Shown here in pieces: positions 15,056-22,802 of a DNA stretch of 64,000 bases. The notes under the pieces were generated by a model. That model was given only the letters and a program-made list of their open reading frames with translations, ran no database searches and had not been told where the DNA came from. Position 1 is the first letter of the stretch, and every line of letters starts with the position of its first letter. A program made the translations under genes and the position numbers. Source of the stretch: Streptomyces sp. NBC_00433 (GTDB lineage: Bacteria > Actinomycetota > Actinomycetes > Streptomycetales > Streptomycetaceae); assembly GCA_036015235.1 (NCBI GenBank), contig CP107926.1:8290001-8354000 (forward strand). Direction: 5' to 3'.

Positions 15056-15140
15056 GGCCCGCGCCCCTACGACGACGCGGCGGCGGGCGGCCCCTCCAGG
15101 AGGGGCCGCCCGCCGCCGCGTCGTCGTAGGGGCGCGGGCC
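15056..15140. terminator. Exceptionally long perfect hairpin between convergent genes
   Basis: Arms 15056-15095 and 15101-15140 are perfect 40-bp reverse complements around a 5-base loop; one more C-G pair can form inside the loop. It fills most of the 97-base gap between the lactonase and CbiX-like genes and would terminate transcription in both directions. The arm length is far above that of other hairpins in this window. Confidence 0.8.
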
Positions 15141-15145
15141 GGGCG

Positions 15146-16036
15146 TCAGTGGATCGGCGCGCCGTGCGGCTGCTGCATCGCGAGGCCCAGCGCGGCCGCG
15201 TACTGCGTGACCACCAGCTTGCCCACCGCCGGGTAGGGGCCCAGGGCGTCCGCGCCCGAGCAGCCCGCCTCGGCGGCGGCCGTGTGGAGCAGCTGAGGGG
15301 CGATCTCCGGGCCGATCAGGCAGGGCGCGAGCGCCAGCGTGCCGGACCCGGAGGACCGCAGCTGCTCGGCGGCCTGCGCGATGGCGCCGTCCTCGTCCAG
15401 CGCCGCGGCCAGCACCGGCACCGCGAGCCTGGCGGCCAGCAGCAGCCCGGTCACGCCCGCCGCCTGGGCGGCCTCCTCGCCGCCGACCGTGGCCAGGATG
15501 ATGCCGTCTGCCGCGGTCGCCACCGTGAACAGCCGCGCCCGGTCGGCGCGGGCCAGGCCCGCCTCGGAAAGCCGCACGTGCAGCGCCTCGGCGAGCAGCG
15601 GGTGCGGGCCGAGCACCTCGGTCAGCTCCACCTGCGCCTTGCTGTCGGCGATCGCCTGCCGGATCCGGCGCAGCACCGACGCCTCGGGCCCCGCCAGCAG
15701 CGGCACCACGACCGCCGAGGTGTCCTCGCCGGCCCGCTCGCCCGCGACCTGGTCGAGCACGCTGCGCAGCGACGGGAATTCGCCGTCCTGGTCGCCCTCG
15801 CCGTCCACGAAGCCGATCCGCGGGTCGAGCCCGGACAGCTCGGAGCGGGCGATGCTGACGACCTCCTCCGCCAGGCTCAGCGCGGCGGAGGAAGGAGTGC
15901 CGGGGACCGCGAGAACCAGCACCGGGGCGCCCTCGGGGGCGGCCAGCGCCTCCGGTCGGCGGTGGCGTCCGGTCTGGCGCGGGCGCGGCATGCGAACGGG
16001 AAGGCCGGAGGCGGGGCCGCCTGTGGTAGTGCTCAT
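15146..16036 (-). CDS. CbiX/sirohydrochlorin chelatase-like protein
   Basis: A 296-residue protein resembling tandem CbiX-type chelatase domains, which insert cobalt or iron into sirohydrochlorin or related tetrapyrroles. The N-terminal half begins PVLVLAVPGTP and contains VVVPLLAGP; the second half contains TVATAADGIILATVGGEE and LALAPCLIGPE. The usual metal-binding histidines are not clearly conserved (PLLAG where active members have FLA.GxH), so enzyme function is uncertain. TAACAT lies eight bases before the ATG and there is no ribosome site. It is 133 bases downstream of the kinase gene. Confidence 0.72.
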   Translation of the reverse strand: MSTTTGGPASGLPVRMPRPRQTGRHRRPEALAAPEGAPVLVLAVPGTPSSAALSLAEEVVSIARSELSGLDPRIGFVDGEGDQDGEFPSLRSVLDQVAGERAGEDTSAVVVPLLAGPEASVLRRIRQAIADSKAQVELTEVLGPHPLLAEALHVRLSEAGLARADRARLFTVATAADGIILATVGGEEAAQAAGVTGLLLAARLAVPVLAAALDEDGAIAQAAEQLRSSGSGTLALAPCLIGPEIAPQLLHTAAAEAGCSGADALGPYPAVGKLVVTQYAAALGLAMQQPHGAPIH

Positions 16037-16044
16037 GGCGACGC

Positions 16045-16050
16045 ATGTTA
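16045..16050 (-). promoter_or_regulatory. -10 box (TAACAT) of the CbiX-like gene
   Basis: TAACAT on the minus strand ends eight bases before the ATG at 16036, a leaderless arrangement. Confidence 0.45.
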
Positions 16051-16169
16051 ACGCCTTGCGGCGCCGTCACGCTCAGCCGGGTGCGAGACAGGCCAGGCCT
16101 GTCCAGAAGTGTCCGTTTCCCCGGTGACGTTCGGTCACCCGTCCATCATCGTACGCGTCTGAGCAGCAG

Positions 16170-17147
16170 CTATCGCCGTACGACGTGGAGCAGGGCGCCG
16201 TCCCGCGGCAGCGTCAGCCCATCGCGGTGCAGCGCCCGCGCGATCAGCAGCGCGCCGTCCAGCGGGTCGCCGGCCGCGGGCACCAGGACCGCGTCGGGCA
16301 GCAGCCACTCCGCCTGGTCGCGCAGCGGCCCGAGCAGCGGCTCGCCCATCTTGAACAGCCCGCCGGCCAGGCCCACCTCGGTCTCGCCGGGCTGTGCGGG
16401 ACGGGCGGCCGCGGCCGACTCCAGGATGTGCTGGGCCGCATGACGCAGGATCTCCGAGGCCACCGGGTCCTGCGCGGCACACCGCGCCACGTCGGGGGCG
16501 AAGGACGCCAGCACCGCCGGCCGGTCGGTGCGCGGGTAGACCGCGCCCGGCATCGAGCCCGCCGGGCCGAACCGCTCCTGCGCGCAGGCCAGCAGCGCGG
16601 CCGAGCCGCCCGCCCTCCCGTCGTACGCGCGCATCGCGGCGTCCAGGCCGGCCCGGCCGATCCAGGCGCCGCCGCCTGCGTCGCCGAGCAGATGGCCCCA
16701 GCCGTCGGCTCGCCGCCAGCCGTCGCCCGAGGTGCCCAGCGCGATCAGGCCGGTGCCGGCCGCGACCACCACGCCGGGGCGCAGCCCCAGCGCACCCGCA
16801 TAGGCGGTGACGGCGTCACCGGCCAGCGCCAGCGCCCGTACGCCGAAGGCGTCCTCCAGCGCGGCGGGCAGCGCCGCGCGCAGGTCGTCGCCGAGCGTCG
16901 CCATGCCGGCGGCGCCGACGCAGGCCGCTGTCAGCGAGCCGGCCGACACCTCGCGCAGCAGTCCCGCCACCCGCGGCAGCACCCGCTCCAGCAGGCTCGC
17001 CGCGTCGATGCCGCGCTCACCGGTCGGCACCGGTCGGTCGTCGGCGACCGCGCCGGGCCCGCCCGACCCGTCGGCCCGGGTGATCGCCACCCGCACCCCG
17101 GAACCGCCGGAGTCGACGCCCAGCACCCAGTGCGTTGTGCCCGGCAC
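16170..17147 (-). CDS. N-acetylglucosamine kinase-like sugar kinase (BadF/BadG family)
   Basis: A 325-residue ASKHA-fold kinase. The phosphate-1 motif is GVDSGGSGVRVAI at the N-terminus. VVAAGTGLIALG and GWGHLLGDAGGGAWIGR follow, as in N-acetylglucosamine kinases of the BadF/BadG/BcrA family. It would phosphorylate an amino sugar recycled from chitin or peptidoglycan; the substrate is inferred. It begins three bases after the stop of the scramblase-like gene, so the two are cotranscribed. Confidence 0.85.
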   Translation of the reverse strand: MPGTTHWVLGVDSGGSGVRVAITRADGSGGPGAVADDRPVPTGERGIDAASLLERVLPRVAGLLREVSAGSLTAACVGAAGMATLGDDLRAALPAALEDAFGVRALALAGDAVTAYAGALGLRPGVVVAAGTGLIALGTSGDGWRRADGWGHLLGDAGGGAWIGRAGLDAAMRAYDGRAGGSAALLACAQERFGPAGSMPGAVYPRTDRPAVLASFAPDVARCAAQDPVASEILRHAAQHILESAAAARPAQPGETEVGLAGGLFKMGEPLLGPLRDQAEWLLPDAVLVPAAGDPLDGALLIARALHRDGLTLPRDGALLHVVRR

Positions 17148-17150
17148 GGG

Positions 17151-17990
17151 TCAGCCGAGCCCGCGGGAGTCCTGCTTGAGTGCGGTGTCCACGGTCAGGG
17201 CGGAGGCGACGACCATGCTCAGCAGCGGATCCGCGAGCTGCCGGTGGATCTGCAGCACGTAGTTGTCCGCCGTGGTGAACATCGTCTTGGCCAGGCCCTC
17301 CCAGGTCTTGGTGATCCGGGCGATCTCGGTGTCGGTGTGGTCGACGATGGCGAAATTCCAGGCCCGCCAGTTCTCCGCCTTGATCGCACCGATCTGCTGG
17401 CCGTTGTACATGAAGCCGAACTTGATCTTGCCGAAGGCGTTCTGCTGGACGATCTCGCCCAGCGGCTCACCGTTCGCCCGGTGCACGAGCACCTTGGACT
17501 TGATGAACTTCGCCGGCCGGGTCAGCACCAGGTGCGGCTGCCCCTGGGCGTCCCTGACCTCCAGCTTGTGGGTCAGGAACTGGTCGACGCTGGAGACGAA
17601 GCGCAGCACCTTCTTCGCGGTGCTCTGCCCGACCTCGACGACCGAGCCGAGGGTGCGGCCCTGCTGGTCGAAGACGGTGTACTCGTTGACCAGCTCGATG
17701 AGCTTGGCCTTCTGGTTGACCACCAGGACCGGCTCGGTGAACAGCGTGCCGCCGCCGTACGCCTCCGGTGCCACGCCTGCCTGCTGCTGTACCTGCTGCT
17801 GCACCTTCGACGGGTCGGGCGTGCGGCTGACGTTCAGCTCCCAGGCGCTGCCCCCGCCTTGCTGCTGCTGGGGCACCTGACCGGGGTTGGTGTGCTCGGT
17901 CCACTGGGAGCCGTCCCAGTAGCGGAGCAGGTTCGGAGTGCCTTGCGGGTCCGCGTACCAGCCCGCCGGGGTATTCGAATGCGTTGTCAC
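17151..17990 (-). CDS. DUF2510 plus phospholipid scramblase-like protein
   Basis: A 279-residue protein. Residues 9-40 form a DUF2510 motif (PAGWYADPQGT...RYWDGSQWTEHT). A glutamine-rich linker follows, and the C-terminal 200 residues match the scramblase/LURP-one tubby-like fold. Bacterial members have unknown roles, possibly membrane association. The start is GTG 17990 with TACCCT six bases upstream, so the mRNA is probably leaderless. It is the first gene of a pair with the sugar kinase. Confidence 0.85.
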   Translation of the reverse strand: MTTHSNTPAGWYADPQGTPNLLRYWDGSQWTEHTNPGQVPQQQQGGGSAWELNVSRTPDPSKVQQQVQQQAGVAPEAYGGGTLFTEPVLVVNQKAKLIELVNEYTVFDQQGRTLGSVVEVGQSTAKKVLRFVSSVDQFLTHKLEVRDAQGQPHLVLTRPAKFIKSKVLVHRANGEPLGEIVQQNAFGKIKFGFMYNGQQIGAIKAENWRAWNFAIVDHTDTEIARITKTWEGLAKTMFTTADNYVLQIHRQLADPLLSMVVASALTVDTALKQDSRGLG

Positions 17991-17996
17991 CCGGGC

Positions 17997-18002
17997 AGGG
18001 TA
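17997..18002 (-). promoter_or_regulatory. -10 box (TACCCT) of the scramblase-like gene
   Basis: TACCCT on the minus strand ends six bases before the GTG at 17990, with no ribosome site. Confidence 0.5.
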
Positions 18003-18097
18003 CCGTCAAGCACCGGCCGGGGGAGGTTCCGTTTCACCGGCCGTACGCGCGCTCCGCCGGCGCCCGCTCGCGGTCGTGGGCGCATGCGGTGGGCCAG

Positions 18098-18103
18098 TAG
18101 AGT
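18098..18103 (+). promoter_or_regulatory. -10 box (TAGAGT) of ung
   Basis: TAGAGT ends eight bases before the GTG at 18112, and no Shine-Dalgarno sequence is present. Confidence 0.5.
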
Positions 18104-18111
18104 GATCGGCC

Positions 18112-18789
18112 GTGGCAGCACGAGAGTTGAGCGAACTTGTCGAGCCGGGATGGGCGCAGGCGCTGCGTCCGGTGGCCGGGCGGATCGCGGAGATGGGCGA
18201 CTTCCTGCGCGCGGAGATCGCGGCCGGCCGCACCTATCTGCCGGCGGGCGCGAACGTGCTGCGCGCGTTCCAGCAGCCCTTCGACGAGGTGAGGGTGCTG
18301 ATCGTCGGCCAGGACCCGTATCCGACGCCGGGCATGGCCGTCGGGCTCAGCTTCTCGGTGGCGCCCGAGGTGCGCCAGCTGCCCGGCAGCCTGGAGAACA
18401 TCTTCCGCGAGCTGGCCACCGACCTCGGCCTGCCGCGGCCGTCCAGCGGCGACCTCACCCCGTGGACCCGGCAGGGCGTGCTGCTGCTGAACCGGGCGCT
18501 GACCACCGCGCCGCGCAAGCCCGCCGCGCACCGCGGCAAGGGCTGGGAGGAGGTCACCGAGCAGGCGATCCGCGCGCTGGCCGGGCGGGGCAAGCCGCTG
18601 GTGTCCGTGTTGTGGGGCCGCGACGCCCGCAATCTGCGGCCGTTCCTCGACGGCTTCCCCGCGATCGAGTCGGCGCACCCGTCGCCGATGTCCGCGGACC
18701 GCGGCTTCTTCGGCTCCCGCCCCTTCAGCCGGACCAACGACCTGCTGATCCGCCAGGGCGCCCAACCGGTCGACTGGCGCCTGCCGTAG
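18112..18789 (+). CDS. ung: Uracil-DNA glycosylase, family 1
   Basis: A 225-residue glycosylase that removes uracil from DNA at the start of base-excision repair. The water-activating motif GQDPYP is near residue 66, and the DNA-intercalation motif HPSPMSADRGFFGS is near residue 189 (methionine replaces the usual leucine of HPSPLSA). The length matches the family. The GTG start gives the normal N-terminus. Its last 65 bases overlap the convergent TetR gene, an unusually long antisense overlap. Confidence 0.95.
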   Translation: MAARELSELVEPGWAQALRPVAGRIAEMGDFLRAEIAAGRTYLPAGANVLRAFQQPFDEVRVLIVGQDPYPTPGMAVGLSFSVAPEVRQLPGSLENIFRELATDLGLPRPSSGDLTPWTRQGVLLLNRALTTAPRKPAAHRGKGWEEVTEQAIRALAGRGKPLVSVLWGRDARNLRPFLDGFPAIESAHPSPMSADRGFFGSRPFSRTNDLLIRQGAQPVDWRLP

Positions 18790-19417
18790 GCGCCAGTCCG
18801 GCCACCGGGTCGAAGTCCTCGGCGCCCGGCGGCGGCGACCCCGACTCCCAGGGGAGCCCGTAGCGCTGGAAGAGCTCGGCGCGCAGCGGGTGGATCGGCA
18901 TCGGCGCCCCCGGCAGCAGCATGGCCACCGAGGCGCCCATCAGCAGCGCCCGCAGCAGCCGGTATTCCTCCTCCGGGTCGGCCGCGCCCCAGCAGACCAC
19001 CGTGTCCCGCAGCAGCTGCGCGAGCCGCTGCTGCTCGGGGCACTGGATGAAGCCCTCCTCCTGGAGGATCGAGGCCATGTGCGTGCGCATCAGGGTGGTG
19101 TGCCCCATGCTCACGCCGAGCATCGCGTCGATGGCCCTGGCCAGCAGCTCCTGGCCGTCGTCGGTCCGCGGCTCGCGCTCCAGCGCCGCGGCCAGCTCAC
19201 CGGCCATCAGGCGGTGCACGGCGGACTGCAGCAGCGCCCGCTTGCCGGAGAAGTAGTACGACACCAGGCCGCGGGCGGAACCGGCGCGCCGCGAGATGTC
19301 GGCCAGCGTGGTGGCCTCGTAACCGCGCTCCTCGATCAGTTCGACGGTGGCCTGCAGCAGCCGTTCCCGGGAACGCCTGCGCATCGCTTCATTGACCGAA
19401 GCGCTCCGAGGGGACAT
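18725..19417 (-). CDS. TetR-family transcriptional regulator
   Basis: A 230-residue TetR regulator. The helix-turn-helix lies at about residues 15-65 (TTLADISRRAGSARGLVSYYFSGKRAL), and the ligand domain reaches about 200. The last 30 residues (PTAGASRPVGRPGGSAGRWSG) lie antisense to the end of ung and look like a random extension, so the ancestral stop may have been lost. AGGAG lies eight bases before the ATG. A TTGACTGGC...GCCAATAT dyad upstream may be its operator. No obvious target gene adjoins it. Confidence 0.87.
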   Translation of the reverse strand: MSPRSASVNEAMRRRSRERLLQATVELIEERGYEATTLADISRRAGSARGLVSYYFSGKRALLQSAVHRLMAGELAAALEREPRTDDGQELLARAIDAMLGVSMGHTTLMRTHMASILQEEGFIQCPEQQRLAQLLRDTVVCWGAADPEEEYRLLRALLMGASVAMLLPGAPMPIHPLRAELFQRYGLPWESGSPPPGAEDFDPVAGLAPTAGASRPVGRPGGSAGRWSG

Positions 19418-19499
19418 GCTTTACTCCTGCGTTGACTGGCTCCGGGCCAATATACTCAGCGCACCCCGCCGGGCCAGTGTCCGTGCGGGTTACGGGGAC

Positions 19500-19544
19500 G
19501 GGCGCCGGTCCCGGCGACGCGGGGGATCGCCGGGACCGGCGCCC
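19500..19544 (-). terminator. Strong terminator hairpin after the HAD gene
   Basis: Perfect 18-bp arms (19500-19517 and 19527-19544) around a 9-base loop, 22 bases after the HAD hydrolase stop codon. Confidence 0.7.
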
Positions 19545-19565
19545 GCCGCATCGCGGCGGTGCCGG

Positions 19566-20258
19566 TCAGCCCAGCAGGTCGAGGACACCGCGCAGCCCGT
19601 CGGGTCTGCGGTCCGCGGGCAGGTGGTCGACGAAGTGCACCGGGCAGCCCAGCGCCGCGGCGCCGCCGTCGGCCCTCCGGTCGTCACCCACCATCAGGGT
19701 CTCCCGCGGCGGCAGCCCCAGTTCGGCGCAGGCCGCGCTGAAGATCGCCGGATCGGGTTTCTGCCGGCCGACCTCGTAGCTCAGCACGAAGGCGTCGACC
19801 AGGTCCGCGAGGCCGTGCGCGGCGAAGACCGGCCGCAGGTCCCAGCCGATGTTGCTGACCACCGCCACCGGCACACCCCGCGCCCGCAGCGCGGCCAGCA
19901 CCTCGGCGGCGTCCGGGTACGGCTGCCAGGCCGTCGGGGCCATGTGCCGGTCGTAGAGCACGTCGTGGATGTCCCAGGGCAGACCGCTGGACCTGGACTG
20001 CGCGGTATACGCCCGCCGGTGCAGCTCGGCGCTCAGATCGCGCCGGGCCCAGTCCTGCGCGGAGTCCGGTCGCCAACCGGCGGGCGTCGCCCCACCGGGC
20101 TGGGCGCCCGACCGCTCCAGGCGTGCGGTCCAGTGCGCGATCTCGTCGTCGGGCGCCTTGACGCCCACCGCGTCCAGCGCCCCGCGCAGCCAGTCGGCGC
20201 AGGGCTCGATGCGGAAGACGGTGCCGGAGAAGTCGAACATGCAGCCTTTGGCCTTCAT
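19566..20258 (-). CDS. HAD-family hydrolase
   Basis: A 230-residue HAD-superfamily protein. Motif I reads FDFSGTVF: the nucleophile aspartate is present but the usual acid/base aspartate two residues on (DxD) is serine. Motif II is VVSNIGW, motif III is KPDP, and motif IV is GDDRRAD. Loss of the second aspartate is typical of dehalogenases and phosphonatases rather than phosphatases, although the same DxS form occurs in many uncharacterised Streptomyces HADs. A GA-rich ribosome site precedes the ATG. It lies 92 bases downstream of the M56 gene on the same strand. Confidence 0.85.
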   Translation of the reverse strand: MKAKGCMFDFSGTVFRIEPCADWLRGALDAVGVKAPDDEIAHWTARLERSGAQPGGATPAGWRPDSAQDWARRDLSAELHRRAYTAQSRSSGLPWDIHDVLYDRHMAPTAWQPYPDAAEVLAALRARGVPVAVVSNIGWDLRPVFAAHGLADLVDAFVLSYEVGRQKPDPAIFSAACAELGLPPRETLMVGDDRRADGGAAALGCPVHFVDHLPADRRPDGLRGVLDLLG

Positions 20259-20350
20259 CGCCTCGCCTGTTCAGTCGGGGAGCCGGCCCGCCGCCGGCGG
20301 TCTGCGAGCCGGGTGGCGCGTCCTGCGCCCGACCCGTGCGGCCCTGTCGG

Positions 20351-21292
20351 TCACCGGCTCAGCGCGCCCAGGCCCGGACCGAACGCGATCAGCAGCGGCA
20401 CCGCGGGCACCAGCAGGGCGCAGGCGCTCATCCGCACCCGGCGGCCAAGCGGCAGCCGCGGCGCCGGGTCGAGCAGCCGGTGCACCCGGCCGGGAAGCGC
20501 GGCGAGCGGTGCGGGCGCCGGCCCGAAGACGCCGCGCTCCTCGTTCAGCTCCACCAGTGCCAGGGCCGTGGTGAGCCGGCCGAAGCGGCGCGAGGCGGTG
20601 TCGTCGGCGGCCAGCTCGACCAGGTGGTGCACCTGGTCGCGGAAGGCGGCGAAGACCGGCACCTGCGGGAAACCGCCGGCGAGCGCGCCCGCGCAGTGCA
20701 GCAGCACATCGTGCCTGGCCCGCATGTGCCCCTGCTCGTGCGCGAGCACCGCGTCGAGCTGGCGGCCCTTGAGGCGGCCGAGCGCCGCGGTGGTGATCAC
20801 CAGCTGCGGCTCCGCCCCCGACAGCCACCAGGCGTCGGACCTCGGGTCCTCCAGCACGACCAGCCGCTCGCCCGCGGGCAGCTCCTCGCCCGGCAGCCGC
20901 GGCGAGCGCAGCCGCAGCTCGGCCCGGCGCCGCCGGCGCCTGCCGCGGGCGGTGCGGACCTCGCGGGTGAGCATCGCCGCCGTCCACAGCCCGCCCAGCG
21001 CGAGCATCGCCGCCAGGGTGCCCGCGCCGCGGCCGTATCCCGACAGGCCGTACGCGTCGACCACGCCGTGCGGTGCGAAGGCGAACACATGCCAGCGCAC
21101 CGCTCCCCACGCGGCCGAGGCGGTGAGGGCCAGCGCCGAGAGGCAGCACAGCAGCACGGCGGCGACCACGCACTGCCAGACCCACAGGGCCAGCACCGGC
21201 TCGCGGTCCGGCCAGTCGGCACGGGACAGCAGACGCGGCGCGATCGCCGCCGTCAGTGCGCCCAGGATCAGCAGCACGAACGGGACCGTCAT
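20351..21292 (-). CDS. M56-family membrane metallopeptidase (BlaR1-like)
   Basis: A 313-residue membrane peptidase with the zinc motif HEQGH near residue 184 (AVLAHEQGHMRARHD) and membrane helices at about 5-25, 35-55, 85-105 and near the C-terminus. In BlaR/MecR systems such peptidases transmit a cell-wall antibiotic signal to a BlaI repressor. Here there is no sensor domain, and no BlaI gene is adjacent, which is unusual. TAGGGT seven bases before the ATG suggests a leaderless mRNA independent of the upstream DUF5134 gene. Confidence 0.87.
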   Translation of the reverse strand: MTVPFVLLILGALTAAIAPRLLSRADWPDREPVLALWVWQCVVAAVLLCCLSALALTASAAWGAVRWHVFAFAPHGVVDAYGLSGYGRGAGTLAAMLALGGLWTAAMLTREVRTARGRRRRRRAELRLRSPRLPGEELPAGERLVVLEDPRSDAWWLSGAEPQLVITTAALGRLKGRQLDAVLAHEQGHMRARHDVLLHCAGALAGGFPQVPVFAAFRDQVHHLVELAADDTASRRFGRLTTALALVELNEERGVFGPAPAPLAALPGRVHRLLDPAPRLPLGRRVRMSACALLVPAVPLLIAFGPGLGALSR

Positions 21293-21299
21293 GCCGATC

Positions 21300-21305
21300 A
21301 CCCTA
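21300..21305 (-). promoter_or_regulatory. -10 box (TAGGGT) of the M56 gene
   Basis: TAGGGT on the minus strand ends seven bases before the ATG at 21292. Confidence 0.5.
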
Positions 21306-21406
21306 GGAGCGCGCGGTGAGCGGCGGGTGCGCCCGGCACCCGATGTGACGCATGACTCACAGGAGCCGCCCGATCGCAGGCGCCGCAAGGGCTGCGCCCC
21401 GCCCGG

Positions 21407-21964
21407 TCACAGGGTCAGCAGCATCGCGAACATCGCCAGGGCCATCGCCACCCGGCAGGCCGCCGCCACCTCGGGGGCGTGCCGCAGCCGTATCGCACCC
21501 CCCGGGGCCACCGCTACGGCCAGCCGGGCCCCGTGCGGGCCGGTCGGCATCGCCAGCCGGCTGCCGGCGCGGAGCACGTAGCCGGCGAAATACACCAGCA
21601 GCAGGCCGGTCAGCGGCGGGACGCCCGCCGAGGTGTGTGCGGCATGTCCGGCGTGCCCGGGGCCGGCGCCCGCCATCGCCGCCGACATGTAGACCATCGC
21701 CCCGGCGCACAGCGAGTGGTGCATCCGGTGGGACGCCCGGTGCCGGGACGGCCGCAGGGCGTGCACGGCGACGCCGGCGAAGACGACCGCGAGCGTCGCC
21801 GTACTCCAGCGGGGCGGCTCGAAGACGGACAGAGGCACGGCCATCACCGCCATCCCCAGGCCCAGCAGCGCCTCGCCGCGCGCCTCCCTGCGCAGCACGC
21901 ACGAGACCGCCGCGGCGGCGCTGAGCGCCACGAGCAGCCAGGCCACCAGCGGCGGTCCGTGCAT
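21407..21964 (-). CDS. DUF5134 membrane protein
   Basis: A 185-residue membrane protein with about five hydrophobic helices and several histidines in the middle (RHRASHRMHHS and GHAGHAAHTSAG). It matches the DUF5134 pattern of actinobacterial proteins found beside M56 peptidases. The histidine-rich loop could bind a metal such as copper, but this is inference. GGGGGAGGGG before the ATG at 21964 is the ribosome site. It is upstream of the M56 gene on the same strand with a 114-base gap. Confidence 0.75.
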   Translation of the reverse strand: MHGPPLVAWLLVALSAAAAVSCVLRREARGEALLGLGMAVMAVPLSVFEPPRWSTATLAVVFAGVAVHALRPSRHRASHRMHHSLCAGAMVYMSAAMAGAGPGHAGHAAHTSAGVPPLTGLLLVYFAGYVLRAGSRLAMPTGPHGARLAVAVAPGGAIRLRHAPEVAAACRVAMALAMFAMLLTL

Positions 21965-22115
21965 CGCCCCTCCCCCCTCGGGCTTGCGGACCGCCCAGGT
22001 GCGACGGCGGTCCGAGGACAACCTGCCCGGCCGCGGCGGCGCACACGCGAGCGCACTGAGGTGGACGGGGGAGCGCGCTTCCGCCGCGCACGCCGGAAGG
22101 CCCCGGGCGCGTACC

Positions 22116-22142
22116 GGCGCCCGCGGCGGCTCCGCGGGCGCC
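22116..22142. terminator. Hairpin in the gap upstream of the GNAT gene
   Basis: Perfect 11-bp GC arms (22116-22126 and 22132-22142) with a 5-base loop. It sits between divergent genes, so it is not a normal terminator position. It could be a structural or insulating element. Confidence 0.3.
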
Positions 22143-22180
22143 GCCGGACGCCTCCCCCGCGGCGGCCGAACCGGCTCGGT

Positions 22181-22186
22181 TAGCCT
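22181..22186 (+). promoter_or_regulatory. -10 box (TAGCCT) of the GNAT gene
   Basis: TAGCCT ends seven bases before the ATG at 22194, with no ribosome site between. Confidence 0.5.
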
Positions 22187-22193
22187 GTCCGCC

Positions 22194-22730
22194 ATGGACA
22201 CCGCCGCCCGCCCCGCCTTCCGACCCGCCACCGCAGAGGACGTCCCCGCGCTCGTCGCGCTGATCGAGTCCGCCTACCGCGGTGACGCGAGCCGCGCCGG
22301 GTGGACGACGGAGGCGGACATCCTCCAGGGGCAGCGCACCGACCCCGAGGGTGTCCTCGCCGTCATCGAGCGGGCCGACAGCCGGCTGGTCGCGGTCGAG
22401 AGCGGTGGCCGGCTGGTGGCCTGCTGCCAGTTGGAGCACCGCGGCGACCACGCCTACTTCGGGATGTTCGCGGTGCGCCCCACCCTCCAGGGCGCCGGGC
22501 TCGGCAAGGTCATCATCGCGGAGGCGGAGCGCTTCGCCCGCGACGAGTGGGGCGTCGCCGAGATGCACATGACGGTGATCTCGGTCCGCGAGGACCTGAT
22601 CGCCTGGTACGAGCGGCGCGGCTACGCCAGGACCGGGCAGACCAGTGCCTTCCCCTACGGCAACGAGCGCTTCGGGCAGCCGACCCGCGACGACCTGGAG
22701 TTCGAGCTGCTGACCAAGAAGCTCGGCTGA
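22194..22730 (+). CDS. GNAT-family N-acetyltransferase
   Basis: A 178-residue acetyltransferase of the GCN5 superfamily. The acetyl-CoA motif is FAVRPTLQGAGLGKVIIAEAE, near residues 88-108, followed by the usual YERRGYARTG segment near the end. It transfers acetyl from acetyl-CoA to an amine in a small molecule or protein; the substrate cannot be told. The ATG lies seven bases after TAGCCT. The gene is single and converges on the GDPD gene. Confidence 0.88.
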   Translation: MDTAARPAFRPATAEDVPALVALIESAYRGDASRAGWTTEADILQGQRTDPEGVLAVIERADSRLVAVESGGRLVACCQLEHRGDHAYFGMFAVRPTLQGAGLGKVIIAEAERFARDEWGVAEMHMTVISVREDLIAWYERRGYARTGQTSAFPYGNERFGQPTRDDLEFELLTKKLG

Positions 22731-22802
22731 CACCTCCCGGTCTTCCAGGGCGCGGGCGGGAAGCCGCCGACGCCCGGCCGGGCGGGATCGCCGGGCGGGC
22801 CC

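Noticed and set aside
15056..15140. Long perfect hairpin as a pair of transposon ends
   Set aside because: The arms are separated by only five bases, leaving no element body, and no target duplication is visible. A terminator-like dyad is simpler.
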